Made by a program: the position numbers and the translations under genes. From Acidihalobacter aeolianus (GTDB taxonomy: Bacteria; Pseudomonadota; Gammaproteobacteria; DSM-5130; Acidihalobacteraceae), in NCBI RefSeq assembly GCF_001753165.1, contig NZ_CP017448.1, positions 824,462 through 888,461 on the forward strand: a stretch of DNA of 64,000 nucleotides. The letters are read 5' to 3'. Below the pieces are notes generated by a model, which ran no database searches, had not been told where the DNA came from, and worked only from the letters and a program-made list of their open reading frames with translations. Every line of letters begins with the position of its first letter. Position 1 is the first letter of the stretch. This document shows positions 18,957 through 26,895 of the stretch, one piece after another.

Positions 18957-19898
18957 TCAATAGCCACGGCGGCGATCCACGGCATAGTCTGGCGCCTCGC
19001 CGGACAGGGCACGGCGGCAGTTGGCCACGATCTGGCGGGCGGCCGTCTCCGGCACGGCCACGCTGGCGAGATGGGGCGTGATCGTGACCTGCGGCATATC
19101 CCAGAAAGGGTGCTCTGGCGGGAGCGGCTCGCGTTCGAATACGTCCAGCGTCGCCTCGGCGATCTGCCCGTCGCGCAGCGCCGCGAGCAGGGCGGGCTCG
19201 TCCACCGTCGAGCCCCGGCCGACATTCACGAAGCTGGCGCCGCGGGGGAGCGCGTAGAGCGCCTCGCGGTCGATGAGGCGGTGCGTGTCCGGCGTGGCGG
19301 GCAGCAGGGCCACGAGGATGTCCGTCTGCGCGAGGAATGCCTGCCGCTGATCCGGACCCGCGAAGGTCTCTATCCCGGGGAGTGTTTTCGGGTTGCGCGA
19401 CCAGCCTGAGACGCGAAAGCCCTGTGCCGCCAGCGACTGGGCGGCGTGGGCGCCCAGGTAGCCCAGGCCCATCAACCCGACGCGCGTGTGCGCATGCGGT
19501 TTGGGGTGGATGTAGGTCCAGCGGTGTGCGCGCTTCGCTTCCTCGAAGCGGTGCAGATTGCGGTGGTAACGGAGTACGGCGAGGAGCACGTAGCCGCTCA
19601 TCATCTCGGCCTGGCCCTCGTCCGCCAGCCGGACGATGGGAATGCCTTCAGGCAGCGTCTCGTCGGCCGCGATGGCGTCGATGCCGGCGCCGAGATTGAT
19701 AATGAGCCGAAGGTTGCGGAAGGTGCGCAGGGCACCGGGTTCGGGCTTCCAGACGAGCGCGAAATCGACGTCGTCGGGATGGCCTGCATCCGGCCAGACG
19801 CGCACCTTCAGCTCGGGCCAGGCCCGCTGCAGTGCGGGTACCCATTCGGCCGGATCGTCCAGCGCGCTCATGAAGAGCAGGGTAGGCGCACGGCTCAT
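18957..19898 (-). CDS. D-2-hydroxyacid dehydrogenase (GhrA-like)
   Basis: A 313-residue NAD(P)-dependent dehydrogenase of the glyoxylate/hydroxypyruvate reductase A type. The nucleotide-binding motif is VGLMGLGYLGAHAAQ (about residue 140). ATPDTHRLIDREALYALPRGASFVNVGRGSTVDEPALLAAL has the conserved Arg. LDVFEREPLPPEHPFWDMPQVTITPHLAS carries the catalytic Glu and His. The ATG at 19898 overlaps the aldolase gene by 4 bases. It is the last gene of the leftward catabolic cluster and probably reduces a 2-oxoacid such as glyoxylate or hydroxypyruvate made by the pathway. Confidence 0.88.
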   Translation of the reverse strand: MSRAPTLLFMSALDDPAEWVPALQRAWPELKVRVWPDAGHPDDVDFALVWKPEPGALRTFRNLRLIINLGAGIDAIAADETLPEGIPIVRLADEGQAEMMSGYVLLAVLRYHRNLHRFEEAKRAHRWTYIHPKPHAHTRVGLMGLGYLGAHAAQSLAAQGFRVSGWSRNPKTLPGIETFAGPDQRQAFLAQTDILVALLPATPDTHRLIDREALYALPRGASFVNVGRGSTVDEPALLAALRDGQIAEATLDVFEREPLPPEHPFWDMPQVTITPHLASVAVPETAARQIVANCRRALSGEAPDYAVDRRRGY

Positions 19899-20638
19899 CG
19901 GTCGTAGCCTGGGTTGACGGCGTCCAGACGGCGCAGCATGGCGGCAAAGTGGATCGCCTTGGCCATTCGTTTCTCCTCGATCATCTGTTCGGCGGTGCGC
20001 GCGACGACGGCCTCGGGAATCAGCCGGGGCGGCTGGCCGGAGGCATACACAAGGTACTGGTCGCGGCAGGCCCATTCCAGGTAATGCAGGTCGTACACGC
20101 AGCCCTCGATGTCGTCGCCGATGACGGTGACTCCGTGGTTGGCCATCAGCAGGACATCATACCGGGCAAGCGCCTCCACGATCCGGTTCGCCTCGCCGTC
20201 GTCAAGCACCAGGCCGCCGTAATCTTCCAGGTAGGCTGTTCTGCGGACGAAGCGCAGACTGCTCTGGTTGACCGGCAGCAGGCGCATGTCGGCCAGGGAG
20301 GCGAGGGCCGTCGCGTAGGGCATGTGCGTGTGGAAGATGCAGCGCGCCCTCGGCACGCCGGCATGGATGCGGGCGTGGATGTGGAAGGCGGTCGGTTCCC
20401 ATTCGCCTTCGCCCGCGACCACGCTTCCTTCCGCATCGACCTTGATCAATCCGCTGGCGGTGACCTCCGAGAACAGCGGCCCGAAGGGCTTGAGCAGAAA
20501 GTGCTGCGGTTCGCCGGGCACGGCGCAGGAAAAATGGTTGAAGACGCCGTCGTCCATGCCTTCGAGCGCGGAGATCCGATAGGCCGCGGCCAGCCGGACT
20601 CGCTGGGACCATTCTGCATCTGTCATCGGTATGGGCAT
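19895..20638 (-). CDS. Class II aldolase/adducin-family protein
   Basis: A 247-residue cytoplasmic protein of the zinc-dependent class II aldolase/adducin fold. Metal-binding histidines are visible in CIFHTHMPYATALASL and LLMANHGVTVIGDD, and the N terminus has MDDGVFNHFSCAVPG, the usual phosphate or substrate loop region. Related enzymes cleave or decarboxylate hydroxyacids. It is coupled to the hydroxyacid dehydrogenase downstream (ATGA overlap) and follows the solute-binding protein gene by 52 bases, so these three genes are likely one unit. Confidence 0.87.
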   Translation of the reverse strand: MPIPMTDAEWSQRVRLAAAYRISALEGMDDGVFNHFSCAVPGEPQHFLLKPFGPLFSEVTASGLIKVDAEGSVVAGEGEWEPTAFHIHARIHAGVPRARCIFHTHMPYATALASLADMRLLPVNQSSLRFVRRTAYLEDYGGLVLDDGEANRIVEALARYDVLLMANHGVTVIGDDIEGCVYDLHYLEWACRDQYLVYASGQPPRLIPEAVVARTAEQMIEEKRMAKAIHFAAMLRRLDAVNPGYDR

Positions 20639-20690
20639 TGGGGCGATAGTGGCAGGCGACTGCCCGGTCGGGCGGTCGCCTGCGCGTTGG

Positions 20691-21671
20691 TCAGGACGTG
20701 TGGGTCATGGCGTCCACGTAATGCGGGTTCACGAACATCTTCCAGTCGGGGCTGTACGCCATGGGTACCTCCTTCTGGAATTTCATGACCTGTAGCACGT
20801 CGCCGATGCTGACCTTGTACGACATGGCGCCCATGCCGGAGAACATGGTCTTCATTTCGGGCAGCGTTACGTTATGCACGCCGAGGTAGATGCTCTTCGC
20901 GAGCTTGGGGCTCACGCCCATCCTGTCGCCCATGATCCTGTAGGCGGCCTCCGGGTGGGTCTTGATGAACTTCAAGCCCGCCAGATAGCCCTCGATGATG
21001 TGCTTGACGACCATGGGGTGCGCCTTGGCGTAGCCCTGCGCGAACACGATGTTGTCCGTCACCAGCCCCGGCACGTCGTGCGACGAGAAGATCACGCGGA
21101 CGTTCTTGTCCTTGCTCAGTGCGACGCTGACATTGGGCTGCCAGGTCACGCCGACCTTGACCGTGTGCGACATCAGCGCGGTCGGGACGGCGTTGGCCTC
21201 CATGTTGACCTGGGAGACATCATGCAGGTTGAGGCCCGCGTGCTTGAGCGCGCCCAGCAGCAGGAGTTCGGAGTAGGACATCGTGTTCAGGGCGATTTTC
21301 TGACCCTTGAACATCTTGACCGACTTGATGCTCTTGTCCGCGAGGATCGCATCCGCACCGTCGGAATAATCCATCGGCAGCACGATGGGGGTCTTGTAGC
21401 CCTTGCGGTAATTTTCGATGACCTGATTCATGCTGAGGTTGGTGGAGTCCAGCTTGCCTGCGAGCAGCAGCGCATCGCGGCCGGATTCCATGTTGATGTA
21501 TTTGAATTCTATGCCCTTGAAGAAATGCTCCTTTTCCGCCACCCAGATCGGGGCGAAACCGGGCCATGAGTCGCCCGCGAACGTGAATTTCGTGAGCTGG
21601 GCGGCATGGGCCGGCGACTCGAATGCCAATAGGCCGAGCAGTGCGAATATGGCGTACGTAAATTTTTTCAC
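20691..21671 (-). CDS. NMT1/THI5-type ABC solute-binding protein
   Basis: A 326-residue periplasmic binding protein of the SsuA/TauA/NMT1 superfamily: FTFAGDSWPGFAPIWVAEKEHFFKGIEFKYINM, GRDALLLAGKLDSTNLSMNQVIENY, and EANAVPTALMSHTVKVGVTWQPN. The start is placed at GTG 21671 because GGAG lies six bases upstream and this gives a standard signal peptide (KKFTYAIFALLGLLAFESPAHA); the ATG six codons earlier lacks a ribosome site. No permease or ATPase of the matching type is next to it, so it is an orphan component here. Ligands of this family include sulfonates, pyrimidine precursors and aromatic acids. Confidence 0.87.
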   Translation of the reverse strand: MKKFTYAIFALLGLLAFESPAHAAQLTKFTFAGDSWPGFAPIWVAEKEHFFKGIEFKYINMESGRDALLLAGKLDSTNLSMNQVIENYRKGYKTPIVLPMDYSDGADAILADKSIKSVKMFKGQKIALNTMSYSELLLLGALKHAGLNLHDVSQVNMEANAVPTALMSHTVKVGVTWQPNVSVALSKDKNVRVIFSSHDVPGLVTDNIVFAQGYAKAHPMVVKHIIEGYLAGLKFIKTHPEAAYRIMGDRMGVSPKLAKSIYLGVHNVTLPEMKTMFSGMGAMSYKVSIGDVLQVMKFQKEVPMAYSPDWKMFVNPHYVDAMTHTS

Positions 21672-21710
21672 CGTGATCTCCGTTGTCATGTTGATGGGTC
21701 AGAAATGACC

Positions 21711-21727
21711 TGACGGCTGGGCCGTCA
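21711..21727. repeat. 7-bp inverted repeat upstream of the solute-binding protein gene
   Basis: TGACGGC (21711-21717) and GCCGTCA (21721-21727) pair perfectly around TGG, 40 bases before the GTG start. No T-run follows on the minus strand, so it could be an operator or leader hairpin. The rest of the gap 21672-21894 is AT-rich and may hold a promoter, but no clear -35/-10 pair was found. Confidence 0.45.
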
Positions 21728-21894
21728 TGGGACGCAATGCATATTCAACGGCCGGCTGTTCCTGCGTATTCCATGCGTGTTTTTATTGGTATGGATTTTC
21801 ATGCGAAATCATTTGTTGGGCTTGAATAGTTCTTGGCGGAATTTATCCATGCTTAGCAAGCTGCGAATGGGTTGCGTGTCGGGGTGTGGTCTCA

Positions 21895-23070
21895 TCACGC
21901 ATCCCCGTCGCCCGCCATCCCATACAGGGCTGCCGGGTGGGCGGCGATGCCGAACCCGACCAGTCCGCGCACGCCCTGCGTATCCAACGCGGCCAGGCAG
22001 ACGCCCGGCAGGTGTGTCGGCGTGACCCGTGTCGCATCCAGGCCGACCTTGCGCCCGAGGACGGGGTGGCGGGCGAGCAGCACGGCGTTCGCCGTTTCGG
22101 CCAGTGCCGCGACCCGTGCCGGATCGAAATTCGCCGCGTGCGCCGGCGCGGCGTCCAGGGCCATGGCGCCCAGACCCAGCGCATCGATCAGGGCGCTGTC
22201 GCCGATGGCGGGGAGCCTCTCGAGCGTGGGCGGCATGTCGGGCAGCGTTGGGCCGAGGGGCGGCGATGCGGGCGCTGCGATCCACTCGTCCGGCGCGCCG
22301 GAACGCTGGATGCCGAAGGTCCTGCCGTTGCCGCCCGCGGCGATCACCAGATCGCCCTTGCCGTAGTCGCGCGCGGCCGAGAGCATGCACAGACACGCGG
22401 CCATCCACGCGTTCAGGAACAGGTGGGTGTGGGCGCGCAGAAAGGACGCCGACGCCTCGTCGAGCCGGTCCGGGTGCAACCGGTCCGCCAGCAGGCCCGA
22501 GGCGATGCCGACGCGGGCATGCAGTTCGTCTCCCTGCGCCAGCGCCTCGGCGGCGAGCGGGAGCAGTTCGATCGCTTCGGGCAGATCGGCGAGGGCGGGC
22601 GCGAGCGTGCCGTGGACCCAGCGCAGTCTTGCCACGACCTCGGGCGTTGCCAGGCCGAAGCGCAGTGCCGGGCCCGGGCCCTCGTTCAACGGGGCGTAGG
22701 CCACGCGCCCGGGGTGCGCGGTATCGACCACCGCATGCAGCCACATGGACGATGAAACGACGGCGGCGAGCGGCGTGGCGACGCCAAGATCCTGCGCCGG
22801 CCGCAGCCGGACCTTCCCCGCCGCGAGTAGTGCATCCGCCGCCTCAAGGTCCGCAGCCAGGCCTTCGAACACCAGGGCGGCGCAGACCGCATGGCGCAGC
22901 GGTGGGCAGAGGTCCTCGGGCGTATCGATGGGCGGACCGGCGTGCAGCAGTTCGCCCTCGCGCAGACCGAGGGTCGGGCCGGCGGGCACCGTATTGCGCC
23001 ATTCGGGCCTGACGCCCGCGACGCGTTCGGCGGCGGTCAGGGTATCCGGGGTGCTGGTGGCGGCGGTCAT
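21895..23070 (-). CDS. DUF1116 protein (oxamate carbamoyltransferase subunit AllG/YlbE-like)
   Basis: A 391-residue DUF1116 protein. Typical segments are ERVAGVRPEWRNTVPAGPTLGLREGELLHAGPPI, PLNEGPGPALRFG and KGDLVIAAGGNGRTFGIQRSGAPDEWIAAPASPP. In E. coli the DUF1116 protein YlbE works with FdrA and YlbF in anaerobic allantoin/oxamate use. Neither partner is seen here, so a different carbamoyl or amide reaction is possible. ATG 23070 overlaps the MarR stop by 4 bases. A long reading upstream of this start is only a shadow of the MarR gene. Confidence 0.8.
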   Translation of the reverse strand: MTAATSTPDTLTAAERVAGVRPEWRNTVPAGPTLGLREGELLHAGPPIDTPEDLCPPLRHAVCAALVFEGLAADLEAADALLAAGKVRLRPAQDLGVATPLAAVVSSSMWLHAVVDTAHPGRVAYAPLNEGPGPALRFGLATPEVVARLRWVHGTLAPALADLPEAIELLPLAAEALAQGDELHARVGIASGLLADRLHPDRLDEASASFLRAHTHLFLNAWMAACLCMLSAARDYGKGDLVIAAGGNGRTFGIQRSGAPDEWIAAPASPPLGPTLPDMPPTLERLPAIGDSALIDALGLGAMALDAAPAHAANFDPARVAALAETANAVLLARHPVLGRKVGLDATRVTPTHLPGVCLAALDTQGVRGLVGFGIAAHPAALYGMAGDGDA

Positions 23071-23573
23071 GACAGCTTGATCGGCGCGCGCGAGTAGTGG
23101 TTGTTGGCCTCGACCAGACGGATCAGGTAGTCCGTGAAGCGCGCCCGATCCTCCGCGCCGAGGTGGGCGACGGTGCGCTCGTGCGCACGGCGTGCGAAAC
23201 GGTCGATGTCCTGCAGCAGGGTCGTGCCGGTGTCCGTGAGCTGGACGATGCGCTGACGGCGGTCGTCGGCGTTGCGGGTCCGGGTAATCCAGCCGCGCGC
23301 CTCGATGCGCTTCAGCACATGCGTGGTGGTGGCGAGGTCCATGCCGACCCGGTTGGCGAGGCCGGTCTGATCCAGCGCGCCCTCGTGCAGCGCTGTGAGC
23401 ATACTGTACTGCACGGGGGTGATGCCGAATTCCCGGCATTCCTCGAGAAACAGGGCGACGTGGATCTGGTGCAACCGCCGGATCAGGAAGCCGGGCCGGG
23501 AGGCGAGCTGGGCGTAGTTGCCGTCGATCGCGTCTTCGCTGTCGTCCTGGATGTCGGGTTCATGCATCTGCAC
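23067..23573 (-). CDS. MarR-family transcriptional regulator
   Basis: A 168-residue winged-helix regulator. The HTH lies in GITPVQYSMLTALHEGALDQTGLANRVGMDLATTTHVLKRIEARGWITRTRNADDRRQRIVQLTDTG, with the wing basic motif DDRR. MarR dimers usually repress nearby operons and respond to aromatic or other small ligands. It sits inside the cluster between the amidohydrolase and DUF1116 genes and probably controls it. GTG 23573 follows AGGAGG by four bases; ATG 23567 is the alternative with a 10-base spacing. Confidence 0.9.
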   Translation of the reverse strand: MQMHEPDIQDDSEDAIDGNYAQLASRPGFLIRRLHQIHVALFLEECREFGITPVQYSMLTALHEGALDQTGLANRVGMDLATTTHVLKRIEARGWITRTRNADDRRQRIVQLTDTGTTLLQDIDRFARRAHERTVAHLGAEDRARFTDYLIRLVEANNHYSRAPIKLS

Positions 23574-23601
23574 GCGTCCTCCTGTTGCATCCGTGCCCGT
23601 T

Positions 23602-24870
23602 TCAGTGGAGATGTTCGGGGCGTACCACCACCGGGCTGTCGACCTCGATGGGCCGGCCGTCCTTCAGCGTCAGCGCGGGCACGAACAGGGCTGCGGCCGT
23701 CGCCTCGGCTCCACCGTTGTCGCGCAGGCGGAATTCGCCTTCGACGAGATCGAGCACGCTGACGTCGGCGCGCAATCCGGGCTGCAGGCTGCCGATCTCG
23801 TCGGACAGGCCCAGCAGCGCCGCCGCGTTTTGCGTGACCGTGGCGACGACGTCGTGCAGCGGCATGCCGAGCGCCAGCAGCTCGCTCATGGCCAGCGTGA
23901 GGCAGAAGCGCTGGGCGCCGTAGAAGGGATTGCTCTCGCGGTCGTCCGCGCCGTCCTCGCCGGCGTAGGTGTTGTAGCCGTGCATGTCGGCGCCGAGCGT
24001 GTAGGGCCGGATGCCGTGGGCGAGCACCTTCTCCGCCATCTCGAAGCTGAAGTGCGAGCCGTGGCCCACGTCCACGCGGATGCCTTGCGCCAACGCCGCC
24101 TCCACGATCGGATGCACCTCGCCGGTCCTGGTGGAGATGAAACCGCCGGGGTGGCGCGTGAAGGGGTGCGCGAGCACGTCGCCGGGCCGCATGATGGGCA
24201 CCAGTTCCTCGATCACGCTGTCCGGGTCGACCACGCCCTTCTCGCGCTCCGGCCACAGCTGGCCGAGGTGGATGTAGAGCGGCACGTCGATGCCGACGGC
24301 GATCTCGGCCGCCTGCTTGATCACGTCCATGCCCCAGCGCGACTTGCCGCCGATCTCGGCATGCGCCTTGATGCCCTTGACCAGATCGCGGTTCTCGCGG
24401 CCGATCTTGATCGTGCGCTTCACGTCGACCATCTCGGGGCCGTAGAGCTGCGCGTAGTGGTGACCCTCCAGCCCGCCGACCAGGTAGGCCGAGAGGAAGC
24501 ACAGCACACTGCTGTCGGCGGGTTCCGAGACGTAGTGGCGGAAAGCGGGCAGGGTCATCAGGCTGGGGCCGCCCTGGTCGACCAGGGTGGTGACGCCCGA
24601 GCGCACGCCGCACAGATCGGGGTTCAGGCCGAAGCGTCCGGTGACGTGCTGGAACACGTGCGCATGGGTATCGATCAGGCCGGCGGTCACGAGCTTGCCG
24701 CCGACGTCGATCACCCGCGCGCCGGGCGTGGCCTCGAGGTGCGGCGCCAGGGCGGCGATGCGCCCGTCGCGGATCGCGAGGTCCGCCACGGCGTCGAATC
24801 CGCTGGCGGTGTCGATCACGCGTCCGCCGCGCAGGATGAGGTCGTAGTCGTCGGTGCTGGTCTGGTTCAC
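23602..24870 (-). CDS. Metal-dependent amidohydrolase (dihydroorotase/deacetylase type)
   Basis: A 422-residue amidohydrolase-superfamily enzyme. The metal site is complete: HAH in LIDTHAHVFQH (about residue 69), a carboxylated-lysine candidate in GIKAHAEIGG, histidines in PLYIHLG and VGHGSHFS, and the aspartate in LGADMHGYN. The overall pattern matches amidohydrolase/deacetylase metallohydrolases related to dihydroorotases and adenine deaminases. The small beta domain (DLILRGGRVIDTASGFD, then LRADVSVLDLVEGEFRLRD) is split around the barrel as expected. It probably opens a cyclic amide or removes an acyl group in the cluster's pathway. Confidence 0.88.
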   Translation of the reverse strand: MNQTSTDDYDLILRGGRVIDTASGFDAVADLAIRDGRIAALAPHLEATPGARVIDVGGKLVTAGLIDTHAHVFQHVTGRFGLNPDLCGVRSGVTTLVDQGGPSLMTLPAFRHYVSEPADSSVLCFLSAYLVGGLEGHHYAQLYGPEMVDVKRTIKIGRENRDLVKGIKAHAEIGGKSRWGMDVIKQAAEIAVGIDVPLYIHLGQLWPEREKGVVDPDSVIEELVPIMRPGDVLAHPFTRHPGGFISTRTGEVHPIVEAALAQGIRVDVGHGSHFSFEMAEKVLAHGIRPYTLGADMHGYNTYAGEDGADDRESNPFYGAQRFCLTLAMSELLALGMPLHDVVATVTQNAAALLGLSDEIGSLQPGLRADVSVLDLVEGEFRLRDNGGAEATAAALFVPALTLKDGRPIEVDSPVVVRPEHLH

Positions 24871-24913
24871 GGGGCGTCCCTTGGCGTGGATGTGTGGCCT
24901 TTGGTGTGCGGAA

Positions 24914-26065
24914 TCAGGTGTTGCTAAGGCGCAACCATTTCAGCAGGCGCGCCCACAGTCCTTCCGCTGCCGGCGTGGTGGCGTCGGGCGGTGTGCCGGC
25001 GAGCAGGCGTTCGAGGTTGTGCGCGAAGTCGGCGGTCAGCCTGTCGGCGAAGCGCTCCGCCAAGGCGCCGCGCGCGAACTGCGCAAGGCGTCCCGACAGG
25101 CCGTAGCGCACCTCGATGTCGACGCGCGTGTCCGCGTCGGCCGCGTGCAGGGCATAGGCGATCTCGGCGGTCACGCGCGTGCCGGTCAGCCGGTCGCGGC
25201 CCTGCCCGACGAGGCGTCCGCTCCGTTCGGCGGGCTCTGTCGTCTGGCGCGCGCTGGCCTCGAAGGCGGCGCGCACGGGGCCGAACTTTACGTGCAGGCG
25301 GCCGTGCAGCATGCCCTGCGCGTCGGGGGCGCCGAACTCGGCGCCGGGCAGGCAGCGCGACAGGGCGACGACGTCGGCGAACTGCGCCCACACGGCATCC
25401 ACGGGCGCGGCCACGGCCAGGTTGCGTGCGAGCGCGTGCTGCGGCGCGGGGCCGTCCGTAGGTGCGGAAGCGGCGGGAAGCGGTGCGACCTTGGCAACGG
25501 TTTCGGGCGTCGTCGCGATGGGTGCCGGCGGCACCGCGGCCTGCGCGCAGGGGCGGGCGCCCACCGGCCCGAGCCGCTCGGCGGGCAGCAGGGGTGCGAC
25601 CTCGCCGCGTGCGTCGACCACCTGCTTCACGGCCTGAATCACGCCGAGATAGCCCGTGCAGCGACACAGGTTGCCGGCCAGTTCGAGCCGGATGCGGTCG
25701 CTGTCGGCGCCCGGCAGGCGGGCGACGATGTCGCGCGCGGTGATCAGCATGCCCGGCGTGCAGAAGCCGCACTGCAGGGCGTGCTGCTCGCGGAAGGCGG
25801 CGCGCAGTTCGGCGGCCAGCGGATCGTTGTCCAGACCCTCGACGGTGACCACGTCGGCGCCGTCGCAGGCGACCGCGTAGGTGATGCAGGCGCGTGCCGG
25901 GGCACCGTCCACGAGCACCGTGCAGGCGCCGCAGATGCCGTGCTCGCAGCCGAGATGGGTGCCGGTGAGCAGCGCCTTGTCGCGCAGCAGTTCGGCGAGC
26001 TGGGTGCGCGGGGAGACGTCGGCCTCGAAGCGTCGGCCGTTGAGGTTGATCGCGATGGCGGTCAT
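24914..26065 (-). CDS. Molybdenum hydroxylase [2Fe-2S] subunit fused to a CoxG (SRPBCC) domain
   Basis: A 383-residue two-part protein. Residues 1-160 are the small subunit of xanthine dehydrogenase/CO dehydrogenase-type enzymes, with the plant-ferredoxin cluster in GCEHGICGACTVLVDG and the second cluster in QCGFCTPGM with NLCRCTGY. After an Ala/Pro-rich linker, residues about 205-355 resemble CoxG (LARNLAVAAPVDAVWAQFADVVALSRCLPGAEF, then GRLVGQGRDRLTGTRVTAEIAYAL), a carbon-monoxide-dehydrogenase accessory domain of the SRPBCC fold. The start overlaps the FAD-subunit stop (ATGA). CoxG is normally a separate membrane-tethering protein, so the fusion ties it to the enzyme. Confidence 0.88.
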   Translation of the reverse strand: MTAIAINLNGRRFEADVSPRTQLAELLRDKALLTGTHLGCEHGICGACTVLVDGAPARACITYAVACDGADVVTVEGLDNDPLAAELRAAFREQHALQCGFCTPGMLITARDIVARLPGADSDRIRLELAGNLCRCTGYLGVIQAVKQVVDARGEVAPLLPAERLGPVGARPCAQAAVPPAPIATTPETVAKVAPLPAASAPTDGPAPQHALARNLAVAAPVDAVWAQFADVVALSRCLPGAEFGAPDAQGMLHGRLHVKFGPVRAAFEASARQTTEPAERSGRLVGQGRDRLTGTRVTAEIAYALHAADADTRVDIEVRYGLSGRLAQFARGALAERFADRLTADFAHNLERLLAGTPPDATTPAAEGLWARLLKWLRLSNT

Positions 26066-26895
26066 GCGCAGGCCCTCTCTACGGCGCGGCGCAGCACCAC
26101 GCGGTGCATCTGCCGGGCGATGGGGTCGTCGATGCCGCGCGACTGCAGCAGCGCGTCGACCGCGTCGGGATCGAAGCGTTCGCTCAGGCGGCTGCCGCTG
26201 CGGCCGAACAGTGTGCTCGCGTCGTCGAGCGCGCAGGGGGCGTCGTCGAGCGCCCCGAGGGTGACGCGCAGGATGTCGCGCTCGGGGTCCCACAGCACCG
26301 CGGCCATGGCCTCGGCCAGTTCGCCGGGCTTGCGGCAGTGCTTGTAGTAGCCCCAGCGCGCGGCTGGGGACAGGGTCGGGAGACGCATGCCGGCAATGAG
26401 TTCGCCGGGCGCGAGCGCGGGTTCGAAGGCGGCGCGCAGCAGGGCGCCGGCCGGCAGCTCTCGCGTGCTGCGGCCGTCGTCGATCTGCAGTACGGCACCC
26501 AGCGTGGGCAGTACGCAGGGCCAGTCGCCGGCGGGATCGCCGTGCGCCAGACTGCCGCCGAGCGTGCCGCGGTTGCGTACCGCGCGGTAGGCGATGCCGC
26601 CCGCGATCCGGGCGAGGATGCCGCCGGTGGCATCGGGCACGCGGCCGTCCTCGACGTTGGCGTGGGTCACGCAGGCGCCGAGGTAGACTCCGTCCGCGGT
26701 CCGTTCGGCGGCGAGCAGTTCCGGCACGCCGGTGATGTCCACGAGCAGGCCGGGTTGCGCCAGGCGCAGGTTCAGCATGGGCCCGAGCGACTGGCCGCCG
26801 GCGAGCAGCCGCGCGTCGAGGTCGCCGCGGCGCAGCAGCTCGGCCGCCTCGCCCAGGCTGGCGGCGCGGACGTATTCGAACGGCGCCGGTTTCAT
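26062..26895 (-). CDS. Molybdenum hydroxylase FAD-binding subunit
   Basis: A 277-residue CoxM/XdhB-type flavoprotein. The two FAD motifs are LLAGGQSLGPMLNLRLAQP (about residue 30) and RNRGTLGGSLAHGDPAGDWP (about residue 108). It carries electrons from the iron-sulfur subunit to the acceptor. It overlaps the large-subunit gene and the small-subunit gene by 4 bases each, giving the order large-FAD-small in the direction of transcription. Confidence 0.92.
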   Translation of the reverse strand: MKPAPFEYVRAASLGEAAELLRRGDLDARLLAGGQSLGPMLNLRLAQPGLLVDITGVPELLAAERTADGVYLGACVTHANVEDGRVPDATGGILARIAGGIAYRAVRNRGTLGGSLAHGDPAGDWPCVLPTLGAVLQIDDGRSTRELPAGALLRAAFEPALAPGELIAGMRLPTLSPAARWGYYKHCRKPGELAEAMAAVLWDPERDILRVTLGALDDAPCALDDASTLFGRSGSRLSERFDPDAVDALLQSRGIDDPIARQMHRVVLRRAVERACA

